Positions 20,704 through 29,923 of a stretch of 64,000 nucleotides of DNA are shown here, one piece after another. Position 1 is the stretch's first letter, and each line of letters opens with the position of its first letter. The stretch lies in contig JAJZPG010000012.1 of NCBI GenBank assembly GCA_021811235.1, forward strand, positions 1 to 64,000, in the 5' to 3' direction. Source of the stretch: Pseudomonadota bacterium (GTDB taxonomy: Bacteria > Pseudomonadota > Gammaproteobacteria > Burkholderiales > Thiobacillaceae). The notes under the pieces are model-generated. The model was not told where the DNA came from and ran no database searches. It saw only the letters and a program-made list of their open reading frames with translations. The position numbers and the translations under genes are program-made.

Positions 20704-21225
20704 TTATCGAACGGTGGATCCAGCGCCCGCCGTCAGCACGGCGGGCTGGCTGAATGGGGTGTGCAGCACGCCCGACAGCCGCCAGGCGGAGGCATCGTCT
20801 GTCAGTTGGGCATGCCATTTGCCGGGCGCCAGCGCGGGCAGCGCCGCGCGATAGTGGCCGCTGCCGGCATGGCTGAGGGCGAGCACCCGGTCCTGGCCAG
20901 GGCGGGTCGGGTGGGCCAGAACGAGCGTCAGTTGCGAAGGCCAGGCTTGCAGCTTTCCGCCCAGCGTCAGCGCCAGGACGCCAGCCTCGCTGTGCATCGT
21001 GGCGCTGAGTGCCAGGGCGCGCGCCGCATCGTCGCGCGCCAGGGTCTGGTTGATGGCGAGCCCGGCCTTGTAATAGTCGCCGACCACCAGACCATCGGCG
21101 TCGGTGGCGGCGATCCACACCGTGGTGAGACCGGCGATCACTGCGGTGGCAGGCAGGCTGATGAGGAACCACGGCCAAGGTTCGCGGTACCACGGCTTGC
21201 TTGCGGGATGGTTGAGCGTATTCAT
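20704..21225 (-). CDS. ccoH: FixH family cbb3 oxidase assembly protein
   Basis: A 173-residue protein: a short cytoplasmic N-terminus with PWYREPWPWFLIS, one transmembrane helix and a periplasmic beta-sandwich beginning with the FixH hallmark GLVVGDYYKAGLAINQ. FixH/CcoH helps assemble the cbb3 oxidase. The ATG at 21225 is preferred over an upstream in-frame start that overlaps ccoG. It lies 19 bp after ccoG in the oxidase operon. Confidence 0.85.
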   Translation of the reverse strand: MNTLNHPASKPWYREPWPWFLISLPATAVIAGLTTVWIAATDADGLVVGDYYKAGLAINQTLARDDAARALALSATMHSEAGVLALTLGGKLQAWPSQLTLVLAHPTRPGQDRVLALSHAGSGHYRAALPALAPGKWHAQLTDDASAWRLSGVLHTPFSQPAVLTAGAGSTVR

Positions 21226-21244
21226 GGCCGGTGTCCCGTTCGAT

Positions 21245-22660
21245 CTAGCGGTTGAAGAACTTCGTGGCGACTTCGTCACGGATGCGCGGATCGTCGGTCG
21301 CCTGGATGGTGAACGTCACGGCGATCGAACGGCCCTTCAGTTCCACCGGGTCGGCGACCAGGCTGACGGGGATGTCGATGGTCTGCAGCGGCGCGGCGCT
21401 GATCTCGCGCGTCGCCGTCACCACCTGCAGCCCCTCGATGCCCTGCGCCTGGATGGTATAACGGTGCGGCTGGCCGTCCTTGTTGATGAGTTGCAGGCGG
21501 TAGACGTTCTCGATCAGGCCTTCGTCGGTTTCCTTCGACAATGCCACGCGGTCGCGTACCACGTCGACGCGCAGCGGCACGCGGGTGGCGATGCTGTAGA
21601 GGAAGGCACTGCCGATGACCAGCATCAAGGTGCCGTACAGCAGCGTGCGCGGGCGCAGGACGTGGCGGACGATGCCGCTGTCGGGGTATTTCCCTTTCAC
21701 CACGTTCTCGGTGGTGTAGCGGATCAGCCCGCGCGGGTAGCCCATCTTGTCCATGATCTGGTCGCAGCCGTCGATGCAGGCCGCGCAGCCGATGCATTCG
21801 TACTGCAGACCGTTGCGGATGTCGATGCCGGTGGGGCAGACCTGCACGCACACCTCGCAGTCGATGCAGGTGCCGAGCCCGGCTGCCTTGTAGTCGGTCT
21901 TCTTGCTGCGCGGGCCGCGCGGCTCGCCGATCGAGCTGTCGTAGGTGACGGTCAGCGTGTCGGAATCGAACATCACGCTCTGGAAGCGCGCGTAGGGGCA
22001 CATGTACTTGCACACCTGCTCGCGCATGAAGCCGGCGTTGCCCCAGGTGGCGAAGCCGTAGAACAGGATCCAGAAGCTTTCCCACGGCCCGAGGGTCATG
22101 CTCGCCACTTCGGCCGCCAGTGTCTGGATCGGGGTGAAGTAGCCGACGAAGGTGAAGCCGGTCCACAGCGCGATCAGCACCCACACAGCGTGCTTGAGGC
22201 CGCGCTTTCTGAGCTTGTCGGCGTTCCAGGGCGATTTGTCGAGCTTCTTGCGCGCGAGGTGGTCGCCCTCCAGCCAGCTTTCCACCCACATGAAAATTTC
22301 CGTGTAGACGGTCTGCGGACAGGCATAGCCGCACCACAGCCGGCCTGCCACCGCGGTGAACAGGAACAGCGCCAGCGCGGAGAGGATCAGGAGGCCGGTG
22401 AGGTAGACGAAATCCTGCGGCCAGAACACCAGGCCGAAGATATAGAACTTGCGCGCGGCCAGATCGAACAGCACGGCCTGGCGGTTGTCCCACTGCAGCC
22501 AGGGCAGGCCGTAGTACAGCACCTGGGTGAACAGCACCAGCGCGATGCGCCAATTGGCGAACACGCCGTGCACCGCACGCGTCTGGATGGTTTGCCGGAT
22601 TGCGTAGAGCTGCTGCTCGATGGGGGCATCGGCGGAAATGGGCTGTTTGTCGTCGGTCAC
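21245..22660 (-). CDS. ccoG: Cytochrome c oxidase accessory protein CcoG (FixG)
   Basis: A 471-residue (from the GTG at 22660) membrane ferredoxin with five or so N-terminal helices, a WCGYACPQTVYTEIFMW motif, CKYMCPYARFQ, two 4Fe-4S motifs (CIDCEVCVQVCP and CIGCAACIDGC) and a C-terminal Ig-like domain. CcoG acts in copper delivery for cbb3 oxidase assembly. A TTG further upstream (22717) would put the start inside a long hairpin, so GTG at 22660 with weak GGAA is preferred. Confidence 0.92.
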   Translation of the reverse strand: MTDDKQPISADAPIEQQLYAIRQTIQTRAVHGVFANWRIALVLFTQVLYYGLPWLQWDNRQAVLFDLAARKFYIFGLVFWPQDFVYLTGLLILSALALFLFTAVAGRLWCGYACPQTVYTEIFMWVESWLEGDHLARKKLDKSPWNADKLRKRGLKHAVWVLIALWTGFTFVGYFTPIQTLAAEVASMTLGPWESFWILFYGFATWGNAGFMREQVCKYMCPYARFQSVMFDSDTLTVTYDSSIGEPRGPRSKKTDYKAAGLGTCIDCEVCVQVCPTGIDIRNGLQYECIGCAACIDGCDQIMDKMGYPRGLIRYTTENVVKGKYPDSGIVRHVLRPRTLLYGTLMLVIGSAFLYSIATRVPLRVDVVRDRVALSKETDEGLIENVYRLQLINKDGQPHRYTIQAQGIEGLQVVTATREISAAPLQTIDIPVSLVADPVELKGRSIAVTFTIQATDDPRIRDEVATKFFNR

Positions 22661-22681
22661 TGCATGATTCCGTGGGAATGA

Positions 22682-22724
22682 GGGCCGCTTGAGTGTACTG
22701 GGAATCAGTGCACTCAAGCGGCCC
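22682..22724. other. Long hairpin between ccoP and ccoG
   Basis: Two 19-nt arms (GGGCCGCTTGAGTGTACTG and its complement, one G-U-type mismatch) enclose a 5-nt loop. It sits in the 91-bp gap between ccoP and ccoG. No T-run follows on either strand, so it is more likely an mRNA-stabilising or processing element, or an attenuator, than an intrinsic terminator. Confidence 0.75.
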
Positions 22725-22751
22725 GCCGGGGCAGACCGGCGGGCGCGCGGA

Positions 22752-23672
22752 TTACTGCTTCTGCGACAGGCCGTACACGTAGGCCGTCAGCAGGTGCAGC
22801 TTGGCGTCCTTGTTGGAGGTGGTGCCGAGCGTCTGTGCCATGGCGGGCATCACGCCGTTGCGGCCCTTGGCGATGGTCTCGATGATCGCTGCCTCGGAAC
22901 CGCCATACAGCCACACCTTGTCGGTGAGGTTGGGCGCGCCCATTGCCTGCATGCCGGTGCCGTCGGGCATGTGGCAGGCGGCGCAGTTCTCCTCGAACTT
23001 CGGCTTGCCGGCTGCGGCCTGGGCGGCGTCGTGCTTGCGGCCCGACAGCGACAACACGTAGTTCGCGACCTGCCGGGTACCGTCGGCACCGAGTGCATCG
23101 CCCAGCGCCGGCATCACCCCGGCGCGGCCGTCGGTGATCGTCGCCTTGAGGGTGTCGGGGTCGCCGCCATAGAGCCAGTCGGCATCGGTCAGGTTGGGGA
23201 AGCCCTTGGCGCCTGCCGCATCCGAACCGTGGCACTGCGAGCAATAGGTCAGGAAGAGGTTCTTGCCGATCGCGCGCGCGTCGGGATCGGCCGCCACCGT
23301 GGCGATGTCCTGCTTCATGAAGCCCGCGTACACCGGCTGGAATTTCGCCTCGGCGGCCTTCACCTCGGCTTCGTATTCCCCCGTGGAGGTCCATTTCAGC
23401 ACGCCGGCAAAGTTGCCCAGCCCAGGCCACAGCACCAGATAGGCGAGGGCGAAGATCAGCGTGCCGTAGAACAGGCCCAGCCACCAGCGCGGCAAGGGGT
23501 TGTTCAGGTCCTGCAGATCCTCGTCCCAGGTGTGCTCGATCAGTTCGGGCTTCTCACCGGGGGCGAGCTTGCGGGTGGTCTGCGAGCGCAGAAAGATGAA
23601 GGTGCCGACAATGCTCACCAGGGTGATGATGCTGATGTAGATCGGCCAGAAGCCGCTCGTGAAGTCGCTCAT
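22752..23672 (-). CDS. ccoP: cbb3-type cytochrome c oxidase subunit III
   Basis: A 306-residue diheme subunit. Two N-terminal helices (about 9-28 and 64-83) are followed by cytochrome c domains with CSQCH (144-148) and CAACH (230-234); Met ligands are present in GVMPAL and GVMPAM. It passes electrons to CcoO and CcoN. The WDEDLQDLNNPLPRWW motif between helices is typical of CcoP. Its start overlaps the ccoQ stop (ATGA). Confidence 0.96.
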   Translation of the reverse strand: MSDFTSGFWPIYISIITLVSIVGTFIFLRSQTTRKLAPGEKPELIEHTWDEDLQDLNNPLPRWWLGLFYGTLIFALAYLVLWPGLGNFAGVLKWTSTGEYEAEVKAAEAKFQPVYAGFMKQDIATVAADPDARAIGKNLFLTYCSQCHGSDAAGAKGFPNLTDADWLYGGDPDTLKATITDGRAGVMPALGDALGADGTRQVANYVLSLSGRKHDAAQAAAGKPKFEENCAACHMPDGTGMQAMGAPNLTDKVWLYGGSEAAIIETIAKGRNGVMPAMAQTLGTTSNKDAKLHLLTAYVYGLSQKQ

Positions 23673-23866
23673 TGCTTGTCTCCTTGTTTACCGGGCGTGA
23701 TGTCCCGCGAGGACGGTTTCCCCTGGGAGTCGTCTTCGTCGAAGGGCAGCTTGCCGGCGTCTTCGAAACGCTGCTTGTTGCCCTTGCTGTAGGCCCACCA
23801 GACGATGCCGATGAAGACCAGGATGAAGACGGCCGTGACGATGCCGCTGAGGGTTCCGCTGTCCAT
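23669..23866 (-). CDS. ccoQ: cbb3-type cytochrome oxidase subunit CcoQ
   Basis: A 65-residue protein: MDSGTLSGIVTAVFILVFIG then VWWAYSKGNKQRFEDAGKLPF, one transmembrane helix and the conserved FEDAxxLPF of CcoQ/FixQ. It stabilises the CcoP-CcoNO complex. It lies 5 bp after ccoO and overlaps ccoP by 4 bp. The tail (DDSQGKPSSRDITPGKQ) is longer than in many homologues. Confidence 0.92.
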   Translation of the reverse strand: MDSGTLSGIVTAVFILVFIGIVWWAYSKGNKQRFEDAGKLPFDEDDSQGKPSSRDITPGKQGDKQ

Positions 23867-23871
23867 GCCGT

Positions 23872-24477
23872 TCAGTTCCTGGGCGCGTGGGTACCCAGCA
23901 CCTGCAGGTAGGCGATGATCGCGTCCATCTCGGTCTTGCCTTCGAGCTCCGCGGGTGCGGCGGCGATTTCCGCATCCGTGTAGCCGTGTCCCGCGATGTT
24001 CAGCGTGCGCATCTTCTTCTGGATGTCGGCATCCTTCAGCGGACGGTCGAGCCAGGGGTAGGCCGGCATGTTCGATTCCGGCACCACGTCGCGCGGGTTC
24101 ATCAGGTGCGCGTAGTGCCAGGCGTCGGAATAGCGGCCGCCGACGCGCTGCAGGTCCGGTCCGGTGCGCTTGGAGCCCCACAGGAAGGGCCGGTCGTACA
24201 CGTATTCGCCCGCCACCGAGTAGTGGCCGTAGCGTTCGGTCTCGGCGCGGAACGGGCGCACCATCTGCGAATGGCAGCCGACGCAGCCTTCGCGGATGTA
24301 GATGTCGCGTCCCGACAGCTGCAGCGCGGTGTAGGGCTTGAGGCCGGCCACCGCGGTGGTGGTCGAGGTCTGGAAGAACAGCGGCACGATCTGCACCAGG
24401 CCGCCGATGCTGACCACGAGGATGGTCAGCACGATCAGCAGACCGAGGTTCTTTTCGATTTTTTCATGCGAAATCAT
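23872..24477 (-). CDS. ccoO: cbb3-type cytochrome c oxidase subunit II
   Basis: A 201-residue monoheme subunit with an N-terminal anchor helix (about 11-35), the heme motif CVGCH (65-69) in the conserved [25 protein letters not shown] block, and Met/Pro-rich NMPAYPWL. It lies 11 bp after ccoN in the same operon. Confidence 0.96.
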   Translation of the reverse strand: MISHEKIEKNLGLLIVLTILVVSIGGLVQIVPLFFQTSTTTAVAGLKPYTALQLSGRDIYIREGCVGCHSQMVRPFRAETERYGHYSVAGEYVYDRPFLWGSKRTGPDLQRVGGRYSDAWHYAHLMNPRDVVPESNMPAYPWLDRPLKDADIQKKMRTLNIAGHGYTDAEIAAAPAELEGKTEMDAIIAYLQVLGTHAPRN

Positions 24478-24488
24478 GTTCGGTCTCC

Positions 24489-25910
24489 TCAGGCGTGGAC
24501 GGCTTGCGGGATGGGGGCGTCATTGACGACGCGGCCAGCACGCACGGTTTGCCAGACGTTGTAGGCCATCAGCAGCATGCCGCTGAAGAACAGCGCGCCG
24601 CCGGCGAGACGGATGCCGTAGAAGGGATACATGGTGTTGAGCACCTGGGCGAAGCTGTAGGTCAGCGTGCCGTCGGCGTTCGCCGCGCGCCACATCAGGC
24701 CCTGCGCCACCCCGGCGATCCACATCGAGGCGATGTAGAGCACGACGCCGATGGTTGACCACCAGAAATGCCATTCGATGAGCTTGGTGCTGTACATCGA
24801 TTCGCGACCGAACAGGCGCGGGATCAGGTAGTACATCGAACCGATGGTGATCATCGCCACCCAGCCGAGCGCGCCGGAGTGCACGTGGCCGATGGTCCAT
24901 TCGGTGTAGTGGGAGAGGGCATTGACCGTCTTGATCGACATCATCGGGCCCTCGAAGGTCGACATGCCGTAGAAGGACAGCGCGGTGACGAGGAACTTCA
25001 GGATCGGGTCGGTGCGCAGTTTGTGCCACGCGCCCGACAGCGTCATGATGCCGTTCATCATGCCGCCCCAGCTGGGCGCCAGCAGCATCAGCGAGAACAC
25101 CATCCCCAGACTTTGCGCCCAGTCGGGCAGGGCGGTGTACTGCAGGTGGTGCGGGCCCGCCCACATGTAGATGAAATTGAGCGACCAGAAGTGCACGACC
25201 GACAGGCGGTAGGAGTAGATCGGGCGGCCGGCCTGCTTCGGAATGAAGTAGTACATCATGCCGAGGAAGGCGGTGGTGAGGAAGAAGCCCACCGCGTTAT
25301 GGCCGTACCACCACTGCACCATCGCGTCCTGCACGCCGGCGTACATCGAGTACGACTTGGTCAGCGTCACCGGCAACTCCATGCTGTTGACGATGTGCAG
25401 GATCGCGATGGTCAGGATGTAGGCGCCGAAGAACCAGTTGGACACATAGATGTGCTTGGTCTTGCGCTTGACGATGGTGCCGAAGAACACCAGCGCGTAG
25501 GCCACCCACACCGCGGTGATCAGGAGGTCGATCGGCCATTCCAGCTCGGCGTATTCCTTGCTGCTGGTGTAGCCCAGCGGCAGGGTGACGGCGGCGAGCA
25601 CGATCACCGCCATCCAGCCCCAGAAGGTGAAGGCGGCCAGCGGTGCGGCCCACAGTCGCGTCTGGCAGGTGCGTTGCACGATGTAGTAGGAGACGGCGAA
25701 CAGACCCGAGCCGCCGAAGGCGAAGATCACCGCGTTGGTGTGCAGCGGCCGCAGTCGTCCGTATGAAAGCCACTCGATGCCGAAGGTCAGGTCCGGCCAG
25801 ATCAGTTGCGCGGCCAGGATCACCCCGACCAGCATCCCGACTATCCCCCACACCACCGTCATGATGGCGAACTGGCGGACGACCTTATAGTTGTAGGTTG
25901 TCGCTTCCAT
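24489..25910 (-). CDS. ccoN: cbb3-type cytochrome c oxidase subunit I
   Basis: A 473-residue heme-copper oxidase catalytic subunit with 12 helices. Ligands are visible: His57 in RPLHTN, the copper-B His of [12 protein letters not shown], the HH pair of AGPHH, and the two histidines of [12 protein letters not shown]; the cross-linked Tyr lies in [12 protein letters not shown]. It reduces oxygen at high affinity and pumps protons. First gene of ccoNOQPGH; a good sigma-70 promoter lies about 70 bp upstream. Confidence 0.97.
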   Translation of the reverse strand: MEATTYNYKVVRQFAIMTVVWGIVGMLVGVILAAQLIWPDLTFGIEWLSYGRLRPLHTNAVIFAFGGSGLFAVSYYIVQRTCQTRLWAAPLAAFTFWGWMAVIVLAAVTLPLGYTSSKEYAELEWPIDLLITAVWVAYALVFFGTIVKRKTKHIYVSNWFFGAYILTIAILHIVNSMELPVTLTKSYSMYAGVQDAMVQWWYGHNAVGFFLTTAFLGMMYYFIPKQAGRPIYSYRLSVVHFWSLNFIYMWAGPHHLQYTALPDWAQSLGMVFSLMLLAPSWGGMMNGIMTLSGAWHKLRTDPILKFLVTALSFYGMSTFEGPMMSIKTVNALSHYTEWTIGHVHSGALGWVAMITIGSMYYLIPRLFGRESMYSTKLIEWHFWWSTIGVVLYIASMWIAGVAQGLMWRAANADGTLTYSFAQVLNTMYPFYGIRLAGGALFFSGMLLMAYNVWQTVRAGRVVNDAPIPQAVHA

Positions 25911-25944
25911 ACACGTCTCCCGTGATTGATGACTTGATTAGTAC

Positions 25945-25971
25945 ATGCGAATTTGGTGATACGTTTCGCAT
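25945..25971. promoter_or_regulatory. Inverted repeat in the ccoN leader
   Basis: ATGCGAA and TTCGCAT form a 7-bp inverted repeat with a 13-nt spacer just downstream of the predicted ccoN transcription start. It could be an operator or an RNA hairpin; nothing distinguishes these from sequence alone. Confidence 0.4.
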
Positions 25972-25980
25972 ATGAAGATA

Positions 25981-26008
25981 AATATATCCACTTATTGGGG
26001 TGTGTCAA
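25981..26008 (-). promoter_or_regulatory. Predicted ccoN promoter
   Basis: On the minus strand a perfect TTGACA (26008-26003) is followed after 16 bp by TATATT (25986-25981, 5/6 match). The resulting leader is about 65 nt. No TTGAT-N4-ATCAA FNR site is found, which is unusual for a cbb3 operon. Confidence 0.65.
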
Positions 26009-26011
26009 GTT

Positions 26012-26026
26012 GTCGCACCGTGCGAC
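26012..26026. promoter_or_regulatory. Inverted repeat at activator position upstream of ccoN
   Basis: GTCGCAC-C-GTGCGAC, 7-bp perfect arms with one central base, lies immediately upstream of the ccoN -35 box; its centre is about 44 bp before the predicted start, where class II activators bind. It does not match FNR, and its half-sites face the wrong way for RegA/PrrA sites. Confidence 0.5.
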
Positions 26027-26131
26027 GAACGGACCAGACTGCCACGTGTTGTTTACGTGCGAAAAATGACGCCTCCCTGTTTTTTTATGCCAGATTTGGA
26101 CTTGGTATAGCTCAGATCGCCTGCAATTGAT

Positions 26132-26785
26132 ATGCATCCCGTTTCCAGATCCATCGCCACCCGCATCTGCATCATCCGCCACGGCGAAACCGACTGGAAC
26201 GTGGAAAAACGCATCCAGGGGCACACCGACATTCCGCTCAACGAGACCGGGCGGGCGCAGGCGCTGGCGATGGCTTACAACGCGGCGCATCACCGCTTCC
26301 ACGCGATCTACAGCAGCGATCTCGTACGCGCGCGGGAGACAGCAGCGGCACTGGCGCAGCGCGAGGACCACACGGTGAAGCTGCTGCCGCAGTTGCGCGA
26401 GCGGCATTTCGGCATCTTCCAGGGCATCACCGCAGCCGAGGGCGCCGAACGCTACCCGCAGGCCTATGCGCACTACATCGCGCGCGACCCCGACTACGAC
26501 TTCGAGACGGGCGAGTCGCTCGGCAGCTTCGCCGAGCGGGTGACCGAGGGCATAGACTGGCTGGTACGGCATCACGGCGGGCAGACCATCGCAGCAGTCG
26601 CCCACAGCGGCGTGCTCGACATCGTCTACCGCCGCGCCACCGGGCGGCCACTCACCACGCCGCGCGATTTCAAGATTCCCAACTGCGCACTCAACTGGTT
26701 CCACTTCGACGGGCAGGGGTGGCATCTAGAAGCCTGGGGCGACCGCCACCACCTGCACGAGGTGCTGACGGAGCCGCCGGAATGA
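26132..26785 (+). CDS. Histidine phosphatase family protein (GpmB/CobC-like)
   Basis: A 217-residue branch-2 phosphoglycerate-mutase-like phosphatase. The catalytic RHGETDWN is near residue 17; GHTDIPLNETGRAQA, YSSDLVRARETA, the Glu-bearing LRERHFGIFQG and a second His in VAHSGVLD follow. It could be a phosphoglycerate mutase-like or a broad phosphatase (including alpha-ribazole-phosphatase type). The stop overlaps the next gene's ATG (ATGA), so both mutase-fold proteins are coupled. Confidence 0.8.
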   Translation: MHPVSRSIATRICIIRHGETDWNVEKRIQGHTDIPLNETGRAQALAMAYNAAHHRFHAIYSSDLVRARETAAALAQREDHTVKLLPQLRERHFGIFQGITAAEGAERYPQAYAHYIARDPDYDFETGESLGSFAERVTEGIDWLVRHHGGQTIAAVAHSGVLDIVYRRATGRPLTTPRDFKIPNCALNWFHFDGQGWHLEAWGDRHHLHEVLTEPPE

Positions 26786-27501
26786 GCGCGCACGCCGCGT
26801 GGCTGGTGTTGCTGCGCCACGGCCACAGCGCATGGAACCTGGGGGACCGCTTCACCGGCTGGACCGACATCCCGCTGACCGAGGTCGGGCTCGCCGAGGC
26901 GGCTGCCGCCGGGGAGCGCCTGGCGCGGGCCGGGTTTGCGTTCGACGAAGTGCACGGATCGATCCTGCAACGCAGCCGCCAGACTGCCGCCACGCTGCTC
27001 GCCGCGCTGGGCACGCCCGACCTGCCGTACTACGCCAGTTGGCGGCTCAACGAGCGGCACTACGGGGCGCTGCAGGGCATGATCAAGCGCGAGATCTTCG
27101 CGACCTGGGGCGAGGAGGCTTCGCGCCGCTGGTGGCGTGGCTACCATGAACCGCCGCCGGCGCTGGAATGGGACGATCCGCGTCATCCCCGTTTCGACCC
27201 GCTGTATCTGGGGATGGACCCGCACGCCCTGCCTGCCAGCGAGAGCCTGCGAGACTGCCAGCAGCGCATGCTGCCGTACTGGCACGCCGTACTGGCGCCG
27301 CGCCTGCGTGCCGGGCGGCGCCTGCTGGTGATCAGCCACGGCAACACCCTGCGCGGATTGGTGATGTATCTCGACGGCCTCTCCGCCGAGGCGATGGAGC
27401 GGGTGGAGATCGCCTCGGCGGTGCCGCTGATCTACCGCTTCGATGCGGCGGGCGGCGTGCTCGGGCGCGCATGGCTGGAGCCGGCTGCCGCCACCCCCTA
27501 A
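26782..27501 (+). CDS. gpmA: 2,3-bisphosphoglycerate-dependent phosphoglycerate mutase
   Basis: A 239-residue GpmA-type enzyme: RHGHSAWNLGDRFTGWTDIPLTEVG at the N-terminus, SILQRSRQTA, SWRLNERHYGALQGM, GMDPHALPASESLRDC and the second catalytic His in ISHGNTLRGL. It interconverts 3- and 2-phosphoglycerate. The residue after R-H-G is His instead of the usual Glu (or Gln), an uncommon change beside the phosphorylated histidine. The ATG at 26782 overlaps the upstream stop, and its own stop overlaps the 3' end of convergent ald by 4 bp. Confidence 0.85.
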   Translation: MSAHAAWLVLLRHGHSAWNLGDRFTGWTDIPLTEVGLAEAAAAGERLARAGFAFDEVHGSILQRSRQTAATLLAALGTPDLPYYASWRLNERHYGALQGMIKREIFATWGEEASRRWWRGYHEPPPALEWDDPRHPRFDPLYLGMDPHALPASESLRDCQQRMLPYWHAVLAPRLRAGRRLLVISHGNTLRGLVMYLDGLSAEAMERVEIASAVPLIYRFDAAGGVLGRAWLEPAAATP

Positions 27502-28580
27502 TTCGACGCCAGGTCCTGCGCCAGTCCCGCGTGGGTGATCCTGCCGGCGTGCACGTGCAGGCCCTCCTTCAGCCCGGCGTCGGCCTCGAGCGCAGCGAGG
27601 CCGCGCGCCGCCAGCGCCTGCACGTAGGAGAGAGTGGCGTGGGTCAGCGCCTTGGTGGCGGTGCGCGCCACCGCGCCGGGCATGTTGGTGACGCAGTAGT
27701 GGACGATGCCGTCGGCGACGAAGAAGGGGGCGCTGTGGGTGGTGGGACGCGAGGTCTCGGCGATGCCGCCCTGGTCGATCGCGACGTCGACCAGCACGGC
27801 GCCCTGCGGCATGCGCGCGAGCGCGGCGCGGCTGATCAGGCGTGGCGCATGGCGCCCGGGAATCTGCGCGGCACCGATCACGATGTCGGCATGTTCGAGG
27901 CTGTCTTCAATTGCGCCAGGCGAGGAAAAGCGCGTTTCCACCCGCGCGCCGAACTGCGCTTCGGCGTGCGCGAGCTTGTCGGCCTGGCGGTCGATCAGCG
28001 TCACGCGTGCGCCGAGTCCGACCGCAGTGCGAACGGCGCTCATCCCCACCGCGCCGGCACCGATGATGAGAATGCGTCCGGGCGGCACGCCGGGCAGGCC
28101 GGTGATCAGCTTGCCGCTGCCGCCGTGCGAGGTATGCAGCCCCAGCGCCCCCATCTGCGGCGCCAGCCGGCCGGCGATGTCCGACATCGGCTGCAGCAGC
28201 GGCAGGCCGCCGCCCGGCTTGCTCACCGTCTCGTAGGCGATCGCCGTCACGCCGCGCCCCATCAGCTCGTGCGCCAACGCGGGTGCGGCGGCCAGATGCA
28301 GATAGCAGAACAGCAGCTGGCCGTCGCGCAGCATCTTCACTTCGTCCGGCTGCGGCTCCTTGACCTTGACCACCAGCTCGGCGGCCCAGGCTTCGGCCGC
28401 GCTGGCGACGACGGTCGCACCGGCGGCGCGATAGGCGTCGTCGGCGAATCCCGAGGCCGTGCCGGCGCCAGCCTCGACGCTGAGCGCGTGGCCGGCCTCG
28501 GCCAGGACGCGGGCGCCCTCGGGGGTGAGCGCCACCCGGTATTCGTGGTTCTTGATTTCCCTGGGGATGCCGATGTGCAT
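27498..28580 (-). CDS. ald: Alanine dehydrogenase
   Basis: A 360-residue enzyme starting MHIGIPREIKNHEYRVALTP. Active-site Arg15, Lys74 (VVKVKEPQ) and His95 (CYLHLA) are present, then the NAD fold IIGAGAVGMSAVRTA and the conserved VDVAIDQGGIAETSRPTTHS. It interconverts alanine with pyruvate and ammonia. It is the last gene of the minus-strand set after pyrD and the TIGR03790 gene, and converges on gpmA. Confidence 0.95.
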   Translation of the reverse strand: MHIGIPREIKNHEYRVALTPEGARVLAEAGHALSVEAGAGTASGFADDAYRAAGATVVASAAEAWAAELVVKVKEPQPDEVKMLRDGQLLFCYLHLAAAPALAHELMGRGVTAIAYETVSKPGGGLPLLQPMSDIAGRLAPQMGALGLHTSHGGSGKLITGLPGVPPGRILIIGAGAVGMSAVRTAVGLGARVTLIDRQADKLAHAEAQFGARVETRFSSPGAIEDSLEHADIVIGAAQIPGRHAPRLISRAALARMPQGAVLVDVAIDQGGIAETSRPTTHSAPFFVADGIVHYCVTNMPGAVARTATKALTHATLSYVQALAARGLAALEADAGLKEGLHVHAGRITHAGLAQDLASN

Positions 28581-28648
28581 GGCGAGCCTCGCTGAGGATG
28601 CGTTGTTGTCAGCATACCAAAGCGCGAACGCGCTTGAAGTGCTGTGGC

Positions 28649-29923
28649 CTATTGGGTCGGCGCCGGGCCGGTACGACGCTCGAAACGGTAATACGCCGGC
28701 GGAATGCGGCCTAGCCGGAGCTCGCGCGTGCCCCAGGGCACCGGCAGGCGGCCCACGCTGCGGTAGGGTCCCATCATCGAGGTCGCGGCCTGCACCTCGT
28801 AGAGGCCGGGGGTGAGCAGACGCGCCGACAGGGTCAGTCCGTCGACCCCGGCGCGGTGAGCGATGCCGGCAAACGGGCGCGCCAGCGGCTCGCCGATGAA
28901 GATGCCCTGGCCCGGCATCTGCACGCTTTTCCAGTAGGCCTCGATCAGGGTCTCGCCCTGCAGGTAGTGCGCCATGACGAGGGCGGGCACCGGAAACTTG
29001 GCGGGGAAGTTGCACGGCTCGACCACCGCGCCGTAGCTGCCGGTGGCGCCGGCCTGGAGCCATGCGAGGCTGCTCATCTGGCTGCCGCCGAACAGTTCGC
29101 CGCCGGCCGAGGTGAGATGGTCAGCGACGGCCCCGGGCAGGAAGGTGTTGCGGTCGAGCGCGGCCACGCGGGGCAGCCCGGTGAAGTAGAACATCACGTC
29201 GGCCTTGTTTTCGAGCACGTCGGTTTCGACGATCTCGACGGGGAAGACGCGTTGCATCTGCGTGCGCAGCGCATGGTAGCCGGCGGCACGCACGTTGCGG
29301 GCCTTGTCGGTCGTGCTGACGAGATAGGCGGTGCCATCCGGGTTGCTGCCGTCGGACGCCACGCCGCGGTCGATCAGCCGTTTCGCCTCGTCCACGCTGG
29401 CGGCGGCGAGGCTCATGGTCGGTCGGATCCCGTATGTGCTGAAGGGGCGTGGCGCGCTGCTGTTGAAGTAGGGGTTGGGCCGGGTCGGTTTGCAGCCGCT
29501 GGCACAGTAGGCAGGGTCGAAGCCGAAGGCGAACGCGGCGGTGATGGCCATGCAGTCGACCCGCCAGGGCTGCGCCCAGGTCAGCGCAAAGGCCTGGACG
29601 GATTGGGGCGTCTTGCGGTCGACGCGGCGCTTGATGTTGACGAATTCCTCGCGCGACAGCGTGCTGCGGCCGGGCTTGAAGCGCACGTGGATCAGGTTGG
29701 CGGCGGGAATGCCGCGCTTGTCCCGGTAGTAGGCGGCGATCGCCACGCTGTCGGGGTCGTCGTCGTTGACGATCACGCCCAGCTGCTCGGCGCTCAGCGC
29801 GGGCTGCGGGAAATGGGTGACGACCGGTTCCGGGGGGGCGGCGTGCACGGCGGCCTGCAGCAGCAGCGCGGCTGCTGCGGCGAACAGGCCGCGCAGGCTC
29901 AGCGGGCGAGCGCCTGCACGCAT
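28649..29923 (-). CDS. TIGR03790 family exported protein
   Basis: A 424-residue protein with a signal peptide ([20 protein letters not shown]). It shows the TIGR03790 pattern: [107 protein letters not shown]. The family is of unknown function with a distant resemblance to caspase/gingipain-like folds. Its first 25 bases overlap the end of pyrD, so it is probably cotranscribed with it. Confidence 0.8.
   Translation of the reverse strand: MRAGARPLSLRGLFAAAAALLLQAAVHAAPPEPVVTHFPQPALSAEQLGVIVNDDDPDSVAIAAYYRDKRGIPAANLIHVRFKPGRSTLSREEFVNIKRRVDRKTPQSVQAFALTWAQPWRVDCMAITAAFAFGFDPAYCASGCKPTRPNPYFNSSAPRPFSTYGIRPTMSLAAASVDEAKRLIDRGVASDGSNPDGTAYLVSTTDKARNVRAAGYHALRTQMQRVFPVEIVETDVLENKADVMFYFTGLPRVAALDRNTFLPGAVADHLTSAGGELFGGSQMSSLAWLQAGATGSYGAVVEPCNFPAKFPVPALVMAHYLQGETLIEAYWKSVQMPGQGIFIGEPLARPFAGIAHRAGVDGLTLSARLLTPGLYEVQAATSMMGPYRSVGRLPVPWGTRELRLGRIPPAYYRFERRTGPAPTQ

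Noticed and set aside
22682-22724. Reading the ccoP-ccoG hairpin as an intrinsic terminator
   Set aside because: No T-run follows on either strand, and ccoG/ccoH normally belong to the same operon.
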